Positions 11,158 through 21,519 of a DNA stretch of 64,000 bases are shown in pieces. This DNA comes from Pseudevernia furfuracea (Eukaryota; Ascomycota; Lecanoromycetes; Lecanorales; Parmeliaceae), in the NCBI GenBank assembly GCA_022315425.1, contig JAIUPT010000013.1:682001-746000 (forward strand), in the 5' to 3' direction. Both the position numbers and the translations under genes were made by a program. Numbering within the stretch: position 1 is the stretch's first letter; each line of letters opens with the position of its first letter. The notes under the pieces are model-generated. The model saw only the letters and a program-made list of their open reading frames with translations. It was not told the origin of the DNA and ran no database searches.

Positions 11158-12411
11158 ATTGCTACGTGTACACCGTCTTTTGCTACATGTACATTCCCTT
11201 TTGCTACATGTACACCCCTCTCTCAGCTAGATAGATATAGGCTAGTAACATGAATATATCTTCCAGCACTAATTCGGCCTGACAAATTTGTCCGCAAATC
11301 AGAGACTTGACACGAAGTTTCATAAAAACTTTAAGGGTCTCAGTGAATCCTCTCCCCCCACAAGGCGTCGCAATGCGTCACAATTTTTTTCATTAAATCT
11401 ATCAAAGAAAAAACACCTTTCTTCCTATCGTCATGAACCTGAAGAATCAGCATCTGATTCGGCTAATCCTCGGACATAGTGTTTTTTGAGTCTTTTGAGT
11501 CTTTTGAGTCTAGACGTTCTTTCACCTCACCGCCAGCAACCCTCGATCAACTATCAACCCTTCATCATACATCTACCTCATCTTCCTTCTCGTCCTTCTC
11601 ATCCTCCTCGTTTTCCTTATTCTCTTCGTCCTCATCATCCTCCTCGTTCTCCTTATTCTCTTCGTCCTCATCATCCTCCTTCTTTAGATACCTCGACAGC
11701 ATAGACTGACAAGAGTGGACTGAGTTGCGGACATCGGGCAAAACCTCACCACATCACATCCTTCTGAACAAGTCTCGCGCGCCAAGATCTGTCAGTCAGT
11801 CGATCAATGACGTGTTTCTGACACAGTTCAGCCGTCTAGATCGCTATGTGCAGAGAGTGCAGTCGATGTTCCGTTCCACATCAAAAAAATTTCATTTGCC
11901 CCCCGGAACCGAGGTTCTGTTCAATTTTTGAAAGGTTAAAAGATGATAATGAAGACAAAGCAGAAGAGTCGCATATAACGATCGCTCTATCGTTTTTCCT
12001 TCTCTACATATATATATACATATATATACTACTGTTTGCAACGTGTTGATTAGCTCATTGATATCAAAGCCCCTTTAAGTATTTGCGCTGCGCAGCACGT
12101 AAATTTCGTCTACAAGTGCTTTTTATATAGAAGAGACTTCAGCTACTCTAAGTCATATTCAAATAATTCTTCAAATGCTTCTTCAAAAGAACGACTATCT
12201 CTACTCCGTCTTTCAGCCCTTTTATCCAGCTACTTCCTCATCAAAATGACTCTTCGATCGACTCATTTTGAGAGCTTGCTCCCTAGAGAGTTGATAAGAT
12301 AGCTTAGTTCGATGAACCTTCTTTAAAATAGAGAGAGGTGTACATATAGCAAAAGGCGATATACATGTAGCAAAAGGCGATGTACATGTAGCAAAAGACG
12401 GTGTACACGTA
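11158..12411. mobile_element. Iteron-ended inverted-repeat element flanked by a 21-bp direct repeat
   Basis: A non-RIPed island of about 1.25 kb inside Gypsy-A. The left end holds three and the right end four copies, in inverted orientation, of a roughly 21-bp unit TTGCTACATGTACAT(N)CCTT. The outermost unit on each side reads TACGTGTACACCGTC. Identical 21-bp direct repeats flank it (11137-11157 and 12412-12432, palindromic arms CTATTAA/TTAATAG); only one copy fits the host Gag frame. The interior holds plus-strand ORFs without recognised similarity: 11288-11479, a Ser-rich one at 11479-11709, and 11725-11931. No transposase is recognisable, so either it is non-autonomous or its enzyme is unknown. 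Confidence 0.7.
11602..11673 (+). repeat. Two tandem 36-bp pyrimidine-rich units
   Basis: Two nearly identical 36-bp units beginning TCCTCCTCGTT, differing at one base, followed by a partial third. They account for the serine-rich reading of the 11479-11709 frame. Confidence 0.75.
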
Positions 12412-12432
12412 TCTATTAAGTTTATTAATAGT

Positions 12433-13178
12433 CTTTTATCTCAAATAATTAACTTTATAAGCATCTTAAGTGATATCTATAGAAGACTTCAACGAGAAAT
12501 CTATTGAAGACTTTAATAAGACTTTTCGAGTTTAAAGTATACGCTTTTAACATCTACTTGTTATTAGACGAGACTCGAAAGTCTTTTATAAAGAAGATAT
12601 CAGATATCGCTAATATACTTATACGATTTAAAGCGTAGAAAGTCAACGTCGTCGAAGAAAATAATTTTCGCGATTATCGATTTATTATTATTAAAATATA
12701 TTTCAGTTAACGAGACGAGATCTACGAGATCTATATCGATATCGATTATATAATAAGTCTTATTGATCATTAATTTCTAAGAAAACTAATAAAGCTCGAT
12801 TTAATTATTGATATTAAAAAGATATCTACGATCATAAATATACGAGAATTAAATATCAAATAGTATAATGCTAGCGAGTATATATGACTCTTTATATATC
12901 TATTTGGAATTAAGAGTATTACACTCATTATTAAAAAAGTTCACATTATAAACGATCTTAGTGTTAATGTTTTATTTGAAATAAATATTTTTAAGTTAGA
13001 GAATATAGTACTTGATCTCTCACGAAATGTGCTTATTATAGACTCTTATAATAGTCTCGAGATGTCTATCTTGACTTGTATTAAGCTCACTAGAATAGAT
13101 ACTTTATTAATAAGACACGTAAGATAATAGTCTCTTATATCGATATAAAGGTGTCTATTTAGACTCGTCGTAAGTTAT
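12433..13178 (+). pseudogene. Gypsy-A protease-region remnant
   Basis: The Gag/protease frame continues here after the iteron element. It starts with the finger remnant (HLK after NNQLYK) and runs into a region whose order, between finger and reverse transcriptase, fits the retroviral-type aspartic protease. The catalytic DTG/DSG triad is not readable with confidence. Many stops. Ends at the Copia insertion, target GTTAT (13174-13178). Confidence 0.5.
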
Positions 13179-15376
13179 TATTAAAATATATAATAGCTAT
13201 GAGATCTCATATTGAGTGACTAATAGAACGACTCTATTATATAATTATATAGATTATATATAGTGAATAAAGAAGAAGAGAAGAAGAAGAATTGCTAAGA
13301 GTCTCGCTAAAAATCACGACTAACGACACGCTAAAAGCACGCTAGTGCGAGCGAAATGACTTATGATTAACTGAATTTCATCACTCTCACATAGACAATA
13401 ATAGATTTATATTATTTTTATAGAGTCTATATTAAACTTCTGCTTCTAAACACTCTTCTTGAGACTCAATTGACTCACAAATATAACAAATTTGTTCTTG
13501 CTAAGAGCCTTTATAAGCTCGTCAGCAGTTATTTCTCTTATAGATACTCACTCGAACGACACTATTCCAGTTTTCACTTGATCTCGAATAACATATCACT
13601 GTATGTCGATGTGCTTGATACGTGTATAAAATCTAGAATCTAAGATCAATGCTATGGTATTCTAATTGTCTGTCTTTTAAAAATTCTTTTTTCGATACTA
13701 ATAATTCTCTCATATCTTCGAGATCTTCGATAACATTTGAAGCATTACTAAGAACGTTTTATATATGTTACAAATTAAAATATTCTTAAAAATAGTCGAC
13801 GTCGTATAATGTGTGATAATGCTCGATAACATTATTCTCTGAATCGAATATATTATTATCGTCGTTAGTGATCTCTACTAGTTAGTAGTCTATATCGAGA
13901 AAGATAATTTTAAATCTCTTCTTGATGATCTAACTAATTGAAAATAGCTCGCATATAAGATCTGATATATTCAACACGTTCTCAACACGATAGAGTCGAT
14001 ACTCGATGAACTCGTTCTTATCGAAGAACATGTGATTAGTATATTCTATGTCAATTATTTATTCACGTAACGTCGTGGGATAACTATTCAGCGCTGCGAC
14101 ATATGCACGAAAATATGAGTACGTCTCATATGCAAGTTGATTAATTATTTCAAAATCGACAACTTGAAACTAAGAGACAAGCTTTTTCTTTATTTCTCGA
14201 CTTGTCTTATCGCAAGAATTTAACGTAGATTAAAGCTAAAATATGAAGAACACGCTTAATGTCTTCACTATTATTTCTTTCTTCTAATATTCGATATTAA
14301 AAAGTTCTCTCGAAGAGAAAAGCATTCGTGTGCTTACGTTCTCTATCAACTTTGATATATACGTAAGTTAAATTATCGATTTCGCTTACGATATCTTTAA
14401 TATAAATTTCCCCTTTTGTTTTTTTATTAATTGAGATAGAAACTAATTATAATTAACGAATTAAGACTAAAAGACAAGTTTTTTCTCTGCTTTTCGACTT
14501 ATCTTATTATAAAACTTTAACGTAGATTGAAGTCAAGACGTGAAGCGCACGCTTAATATCTTCACTTTTATTTTTTCCTTCTGAAATTCGATAATTTCGA
14601 AAAGTTCTCTCGAAGAGAGAAGTATTCGTTTAGTTTTCTAACTTGCATTCGCAGTCAAATTGAGTGTATACTCAAGTCAAGTCATTAATTTCTTCTTCGA
14701 TATCTTTAATGTAGATTTTCTCTCTTATTTTTCTATTAATTAAAATAAAGACTAGTCGAGAGTTTCTATAACGAACTTCTTCGATATTTCTTTCTTATAG
14801 AATTTCGATATAATCGCGTTGAACGAAAAGTCTCAGATCTTATCGTCTTCGTCTTTTATAGTCTCTTAATCAATAATCAAATAAGTTATTATTGAAATAT
14901 GAGTATCATGATTATCTTCGAAGTTCTCTAAACGTTCTTTAACGATATTTACTTTGATCTTGATCTTTTTAAAGTTGATCTTTAGCTTTAAAAAGTTTCA
15001 TATCTGCGTTAATGTAGTATAAAATAGATTAGTGATAATTATTTGATTATATAATGTGATGCTATAATAACACTATTATAATAACATCGACTCTCTCACA
15101 GACGATAAGAATAGTAGATAATTTTTTCTGTTATATAAAAATCTTAATAACGAAAATTCGAGCTTATAATCTATTAAAATATATAATAGTTATGAGATCT
15201 CGTACTAAGTGACTAATAGAACGACTCTATTATATAATTATATAAAATATATATAATAAATAAAGAAGAAGAGAAGAAGAAGAATCGTTAAGAGTCTTGT
15301 TAAGAATCGCGACTAGCGACACGCTAAAAGCACGCTAGTGCGAGCGAAATGATCTATAATTAACTGAATTTTATTA
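13179..15376 (-). mobile_element. Internally deleted, RIPed Ty1/Copia element
   Basis: Two 205-bp LTRs (13179-13383 and 15172-15376) differ mostly by transitions; target duplications GTTAT (13174-13178) and GTCAT (15377-15381) differ by one transition. The interior is only 1.79 kb, against about 4-5 kb for a full element. On the minus strand the part next to the 3' LTR (about 13690-13400) encodes a Copia RNase H C-terminus: SRFYTRIKHIDIQ and IRDQVKTGIVSFE, then TADELIKALSKNKF. Directly inside the 5' LTR the minus strand reads GATTATAAGCTCG, which fits a RIPed form of the initiator-tRNA-Met half-molecule primer site common in Copia (inference). Confidence 0.82.
14168..14750. repeat. Diverged tandem duplication (~296-bp unit) inside the Copia element
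   Basis: Two head-to-tail copies, starting at about 14168 and 14464, share blocks such as AGACAAGCTTTTTCT, TTAACGTAGATT and AAAGTTCTCTCGAAGAGA. Differences include transitions and small indels, so the duplication predates RIP. Confidence 0.6.
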
Positions 15377-16599
15377 GTCATTACGATAGCTATCTGTCGA
15401 TCGTGACTTTATTTTCGAATCAGCTTAATATGATTTTTTTTCGATTTATACACACATTATCGATTATACTATATCGAATATTCTTATACGTAATAACTTC
15501 GATTACTTTATTATCTTATTTAAACGTATTAGACTAAGAAAGATTATTAAATACGAAGCTTAAGAATATTACGTCGTCGATACGAACACTTAATCTTTAA
15601 CGTATCGATCGACAAAGACTTTTAAGATTTTATAAATTAAAAAGATTCTTATTATAATTATAATAATTATAATAGTCTTTGATGCTGCTACTACGTTATC
15701 AAAGACTAAAGTTATTTATATCACGAATATAATTATGTACGACTTTAATTCGTTAATTATTCTAATTTTTACTTCGACTATAAACGTCTTCTTTAATTTC
15801 TAAAAGAATATCGATAACGTAATCAACGTTCTCGAATCGAAATGAATAAATATATTATTAATAGACAATTGACGAGAGTTATATAAGTTCGAATAAGTTA
15901 AAATATATTCTATTAAATCGAAGAATCGTGAAATCATCGATAAAGTCTTTAATAAGTTATATTCATAAAGTCATATAAAGTAAATAACGATCGTCACTCT
16001 CTTCTTCTTTTCGTGCTTTATGATATAAAAGAATACTTCTTAAGATCTTAAAGATCGAGTAATAATCGACATTAGAGTACTTAATAAGATCACGATATCT
16101 AATGTCTATTCGATATTATTTTTATTAGATATACTTGCTCTGCTTCGAGATATTTCTTATATCTCAATTATTAATGTTATCGCTTTCTTTTATTAATAAT
16201 AAGTGAAAATAAGATATCGTTATAGACTTATAATAATCTCTTATAGAGATTAAAAAATCTTTAAGATATCGATAATAAGATTTCGAAACTCTCTCGTTTA
16301 TATATAGAGAATAATTAATCGTATTCTAAGACTATTTCGACGATTTTATAAAATATATATTAATAATACTATTATATTCTCGTCGTCGTTAAAAGAGCAT
16401 ATTAGTTATCTTACTTAGATTTTTTAAACTTTAAATGAGATAAATATTCATCTCGCACTTAATAAGATCTTTTTCGAATATTTATTTATGTCTCTTTTAG
16501 ATTAAAGAGTAAATGTTTTCGAACTTGTTATCGTTAAGAAGAAGTTATGAATTATTAAGAATCTAAAGTTTCTTAAGACTCTTATTAAGTAATATTAAG
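15377..16599 (+). pseudogene. Gypsy-A reverse transcriptase remnant
   Basis: From about 16000 the plus strand reads as a Ty3/Gypsy reverse transcriptase: DLKDRVIIDIRVLNKITISN, then DILALLRDISYISI, then the palm region around NNTIIFSSSLKEH where the catalytic DD should be (YVDDIVIFS in relatives, mutated here), and RVNVFELVIVKKKL of the thumb. Stops interrupt it. It ends at the SINE-like insertion in KTLIK. Confidence 0.75.
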
Positions 16600-17952
16600 A
16601 CTGACAACGAGATTCAGCTATACGTGCTATCGGCTACGAATCTACTATCGCTATAAACAACGGTTTAGCGTTGCTTATAGTGTGTAACAGAGTTAAGTGA
16701 TCTCAGAGAGATAAAAACGATACGACGATGCGACGACGCGACGCGAGCGAGATTAGCAGTAGCAACAGTAATAACGAACGAATAAAAACAAATCTCACAG
16801 TAACGCGTTCACTTTGCGTCTAAGAAGTATCGAGTGACTAGAGATAAAAGACATATTAATAGCTAATTACTTCACATCAGCTGCGCGAGAGCGTGTGATC
16901 TCGATATGATCGAAGAGATTATAAATATTTATCTTCTCTCTCACGATGCTCGCTTCGAGAATATAACGTAACGAAAATAACGAAAAACAAAGTCGAAATA
17001 GTTCAGATTATGTTTATATTAAGAAGATATTCAACTCTCGCTCTCGCTATCGCGTGTATTCATACGTCTATCGCGTTTTATTCTTAACAATAACATCTAT
17101 TCTTCTATAGAGTCTTCTCGATATATTCATTATAGAATTTACTCTTTAAAATCAGCTCTACGTGTTCAACGGGTAATAATACTATATAGAAATCGATTAA
17201 TCGCGCGTCGAACTCTCTTCTTAAGATCTTGTCTTCTCTGAGTAGAGTTTTCACAACGCGAGATCGCGTCAAGACTTCAGACGAACGCGTGAATACGAGA
17301 ACTTCTTATTCTCGTCCGAGTTAATAATTTAAGTCAATAACGTTAACTATCGAAGCAGTAACGATACGTAATCGATATTCTTTATTTCGATATTTTATTT
17401 CTCTCGTTAGATCTCGTTCTAAGATCTAATATCAATTACAATTATCGATCTTCTCACTCGATAGTTGAACGCAAATATAGAAGCGCAAGCTCTCGAGTCT
17501 CTCGAATAACTTATATTATTATTAAAATCGACCTCGTTTATCGAGATTAGTGATATTAGACTAACTACGAAGTGAGCCGTAGTTATGTTATCTTAACATC
17601 GTCTTTTCTCTATATAGTGTAGTCGTTACAATTATATTAATCGCGACCTCGTCGCGCAACGTCGTGATTCAATGTATCACGTAGTTAGATTAGACTTTTT
17701 GATTAACTCGAGAAGCAGATAACGTTCTCATCGTACAATTAGTCAAGATCTAAATGTTATAGTACTCAGTGTGATATGTAGCGTGCGTCTGAGCAGAAAG
17801 TAAAAGTTTTTATTCTAAGTGACACGTACGTTAAACGACGACACTCAAAGATTTCTCTTACGTATACAATGATGCAGAAAATCATTGTCTACGAAGTAGC
17901 CCGTAATTATCTTTCGCAGTTTAGATAGAAACGAGTATAAAAATCAAATCAA
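16600..17952 (+). mobile_element. SINE-like non-autonomous retroposon, copy 1
   Basis: About 1.35 kb, flanked by a 15-bp target duplication (ATTAAGTAATATTAA at 16584-16598 and 17953-17967) and ending in an AAATCAAATCAA tail, both hallmarks of LINE-machinery insertion. A second copy at 59835-61192 (opposite strand) begins at the same base (ACTGACAACGAGATTCAGCT) and has the same length within a few bases, so the 5' end is a real end, not random truncation. No reverse transcriptase frame is visible. The last ~200 bp are homologous to the 3' end of the Tad-like LINEs at 47576 and 61287. Confidence 0.75.
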
Positions 17953-18353
17953 ATTAAGTAATATTAAACAAATATTTAAATCTTATCGACTATTTTAAGT
18001 AATACGTGTCTTATTATATCGCGATTATTAAGTTTCTTTAAGAACGTAAAACGTTTCTCTATTAGAGATTTAAATTTAATAATAATGATAAGTACAAATC
18101 TATCGTTACGCGTCTTCGTCTGAAGAAGCCTATCTTATCGAAATTAAATATTTATTATTAGCTTCAAGAAGTCTTTATTAGATCTATTATACTTTATTAT
18201 TATAATTTTAAGAAGCAGATATACGTGAATTTAGATACTAGTAAGAAATAAGACTTTACGATATATGTCTATTATATAAAGAATAATTTATAAAAGAATT
18301 TAAATACGAAGTCTATTACAGATAAGTATTAGATCGATATAAAGTCTACTTTT
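17953..18353 (+). pseudogene. Gypsy-A RNase H N-terminal remnant
   Basis: The Gypsy-A pol frame continues between two insertions. Order and spacing fit the connection and RNase H start (reading near YVNLDASKK after correcting stops), ending in DIKSTF immediately before the minisatellite element. No intact frame. Confidence 0.5.
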
Positions 18354-19765
18354 CGGGCCCTCCGCGAAGTTCTAATATCATTATATAACTAGTATATAAT
18401 GATCTCATAACGATATATAGTTATATAATCGAAATACTTATAATAGTTCTATTCTCGTCGTTGATTAGTTCTATTCTCGTTATATATAACAAAATTCTTA
18501 TAAATAGTTGCGTAACGATTATATAACGATTATATTAATTTAAAGTCTTCTTCGTTATTTAGAAAGATGCTATACTTGAAAAAAAATTCTAAGTCTCGCA
18601 ATTATTCACAGCAGTCACAGCAGTCATGCAGTCATTATAATCATTGCAGCCATTGCAGTCATGTCGCCATGCCGTCATGCCGCCATTGCAGTTATGCAGC
18701 CATGGAGACATGGAGACATCTCAGTCACTGCAGCCATGTCGTCATGTAGCCATTGCAGCCATTGCAGTCATTGCAGTCATGCGGCCATGTAGCCATTGCA
18801 GCCACTGCAGCCATGCAGCCATGCAGCCATGCAGCCATGCAGCCATGCAGCCATGCAGCCATGCAGCCATGCAGCCATGGAGACATGGAGACATCTCAGT
18901 CACTGCAGCCATGTCGCCATGTAGCCATTGCAGCCATTGCAGTCATGCCGCCATGTAGCCATTGCAGTCATTGCAGTCACTGCAGTCACTGCAGCCATGT
19001 CGCGATGCAGCCATTGCAGTCATTGCAGCCATGACAGTCACTGCAGTCACTGCAGCCATGTCGCGATAGCCATTGCAGCCATGAAGACATCTCAGTCAAT
19101 GCAGTCATTGCAGTCAATGCAGTCATTGCAGCCATTGCAGTCATTGCAGTCACTGCAGTCACTGCAGCCATGTCGCGATGCAGCCATTGCAGTCATTGCA
19201 GCCATGACAGTCACTGCAGTCACTGCAGCCATGTGGCGATGCAGCCATTGCAGTCATTGCAGCCATGACAGTCACTGCAGTCACTGCAGCCATGTCGCGA
19301 TGCAGTCATTGCAGTCATTGCAGCCATGACAGTCACTGCAGTCACTGCAGCCATGTCGCGATGCAGTTATTACAGCCATTGCAGCCATAAAGACATCTCA
19401 GTCATTGCAGTCATTGCAGTCATTACAGCCATTGCAGCCATTGCAGTCATGCAGTCATGTATTCTTGAAAATTAAGAAATCGATTAGAAATTGACTAGAA
19501 ATTGGCTAGAAATCGACTGAATTTAGAACCAATTTACACTCGTTGTATATTCGACTCAAAACCGAACTCACAACTTCACGATAACTTCACGACAACTTCA
19601 CTAAACCTGATTTGGTTGTAGGGAAGGTCTTTCGGGTTATATGATCGTTGTCGTTTAGTTATAAAACCAGCTCAAGCTGGTCGCAGAACTAGTCGCACGA
19701 TCAATTAAGAACTAATTCGTAATCGTCTCATAACCGTCTTAAAACCTATAAGGTTGACAGGACAG
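18354..19765. mobile_element. Minisatellite-bearing element, copy 1 (boundaries approximate)
   Basis: A non-RIPed insertion between the DIKSTF and ILFLSR parts of the Gypsy-A RNase H frame. The left end starts CGGGCCCTCCGCGAAG; the right end is near TTGACAGGACAGTA. Before the repeat array lies a block (TCTTCTTCGTTATTTAGAAAG, 18547-18567) shared with the second element at 56285-56884, whose left end also has GGGCC then TTCGC. I could not fix a target duplication; TTTC at both sides is possible. No transposase is seen. Confidence 0.55.
18607..19459 (+). repeat. CpA-rich 9-bp minisatellite array
   Basis: About 850 bp built from 9-bp units GCAGCCATT, GCAGTCATT and GCAGTCACT with insertions of CATGTCGCGAT and GGAGACATCTCAGTC. 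A higher-order unit of about 70-90 bp recurs at 18990-19380. The open frames through it (for example 18644-18958) are by-products of a period divisible by three and I do not call them genes. Confidence 0.9.
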
Positions 19766-21251
19766 TATTATAGAATATTTCAAATAGAAATTATAATAAT
19801 TTATTCTCTTTCTAAGTCGTTAGATTAAGTCTACGAAGTTACGCTATTAATCGACGAAATTCGAAATAATAGATATTGTGTGAGTCGTGAAAAAGATTCG
19901 TTATCTTATAGAGACATATATTAAAATAATAATTATTTACACTAATCACTCAGCGATCGTCGAATTGATTCGATAAATAAGTCTTAATATTATATTAGTG
20001 AAAAAGCTGAATCTACGTCTAATTAGAGCTTTCGAATACTTATAACGTTTTCGCATAGATATTCGTTATAAGTTAGATAAAATTAATATTATACTCGATA
20101 CTCTCTCTCGTCTAGTTAGTCGTGACTACGAGAAGTTAACAAGCTTAAATAAATCTAAGCTTAATACGTTAACGATAAACGTCTATTCTATTAATCTTAT
20201 TTAGATTAATAATAACTTTAAGTAACGCGTCAAAGATAACTATAAGAAGTTAAGATAAATAAGAATTATAGATATCGTCGAGCGCAATAAGACTCTCGAT
20301 AAAAATGTAGTAAAGTTATTATACGAATTAATTAATAACTTGCTTTACTGTAAGAGAGAATACGACAATCTTCGTCTATATATTTCTTTCACTCTTAAAT
20401 ATAATGTTTTCAAATTAATATATAATGAAATAAGTTATCTCGAATATACGAGAACGTATAAGAAGCTTATCACAGATCTATTCATTTATAATATAATAAC
20501 GAAACTTTATGAGTATATTCGTTACTACTCTCACTATTAGATAAATTAAACATTTCGATATCGTTTTTACGAGTCGCTATAGTCTATTTATACGTCTATT
20601 AAATCGTTTTATACTATTATTATCGACTTTATTCTTATTTTATCGAAGTCTTTCGTAGAGAACGACTATACGATATTAGTAATAAACAAATTTAATAAGA
20701 TTATTATCTTTATCGTCGAAGAAGTTAGATAAAAAGAAGAATATAAATTCAAATATTACTTAAAAGACTTATATTACTGAAATAAGATATCTTAGAAATA
20801 ATTATTTTCGATAGAGATCGTCGATTTATAAAATAACTCTAACGAGAAATATTTCGACTTCTTAAGATCGAGCTTCTTTACTTCACTATCTAATATTCTT
20901 AAATAAACGACATATTAAAACGTTTTAATTAAATCGTCGAAATTGCTCTTCGATATTATATTAAATTAATAAATAATCGATAATCTCGAGCACTTTCGCA
21001 GTTGTCTTTCGTGTTTAATAATTTTATCAAATATAATATTATTAGTCTAATACTCTCGAAAGTTATTTACGAATTTAAGATCAAGAAGTTATTAAATATG
21101 CTCGAAGTTATTTCGTCATAGATTTTTTAATTTAAGAATATATTCGAAACTACTCTGCTGCAGACTTTAGATTAATTTAAGATTATTATATCTATCATAA
21201 AGACTACGTCTATTCGATCAAAGACTTTAAAAGTCTTTTGTAGAACGTTAA
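19766..21251 (+). pseudogene. Gypsy-A RNase H to integrase remnant
   Basis: The plus-strand frame gives ILFLSR, then KKIRYLIE and TNHSAIVELI (RNase H), KKLNLRLIRAFEYLQRFRID and DALSRLVS (RNase H end). A zinc-binding integrase part follows (EISYLEYTRTYKKL, LYEYIRYYSHYQIN, with the cysteines now tyrosine), then the integrase core start (SFYTIIIDFILILSKSF). It is cut by Gypsy-B copy A, target GTTAA (21247-21251). One fragment is still open (20340-20540). Confidence 0.78.
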
Positions 21252-21519
21252 TGTTAGCAGCGAGTCTAAGAGAACAGCTATCGTATAAGCTCGAGAATTG
21301 TCGAGCGTAATCGAATCGCTTGATATACGCATGTCAAGCGAATTCTTGACGTGAGAAGCTTAAGAGAGTTATGTCTCGAAGTTTCTTATTTTTCTTTCTT
21401 AAGAATTAGTCTTACTATTAGATATACTATACGCAATATATATATCTTCACTAAGTTCACATTGTTATATAATTCTAGTTTATCTTATATATATCTATAT
21501 TATATAAGTTAGTCTAATA
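21252..21519 (+). repeat. 5' LTR of Gypsy-B copy A
   Basis: 268 bp starting TGTTAGCAGCGAG and ending CTAATA (RIPed CTAACA). Same family as 33534-33801, 34227-34494, 41541-41807 and, inverted, 47273-47540. Confidence 0.9.

Noticed and set aside
18607..19459. CRISPR-like repeat array or repetitive protein gene
   Set aside because: Units are contiguous 9-bp variants without unique spacers, and the long ORFs exist in several frames only because the period is a multiple of three. It is a minisatellite in a eukaryotic genome.
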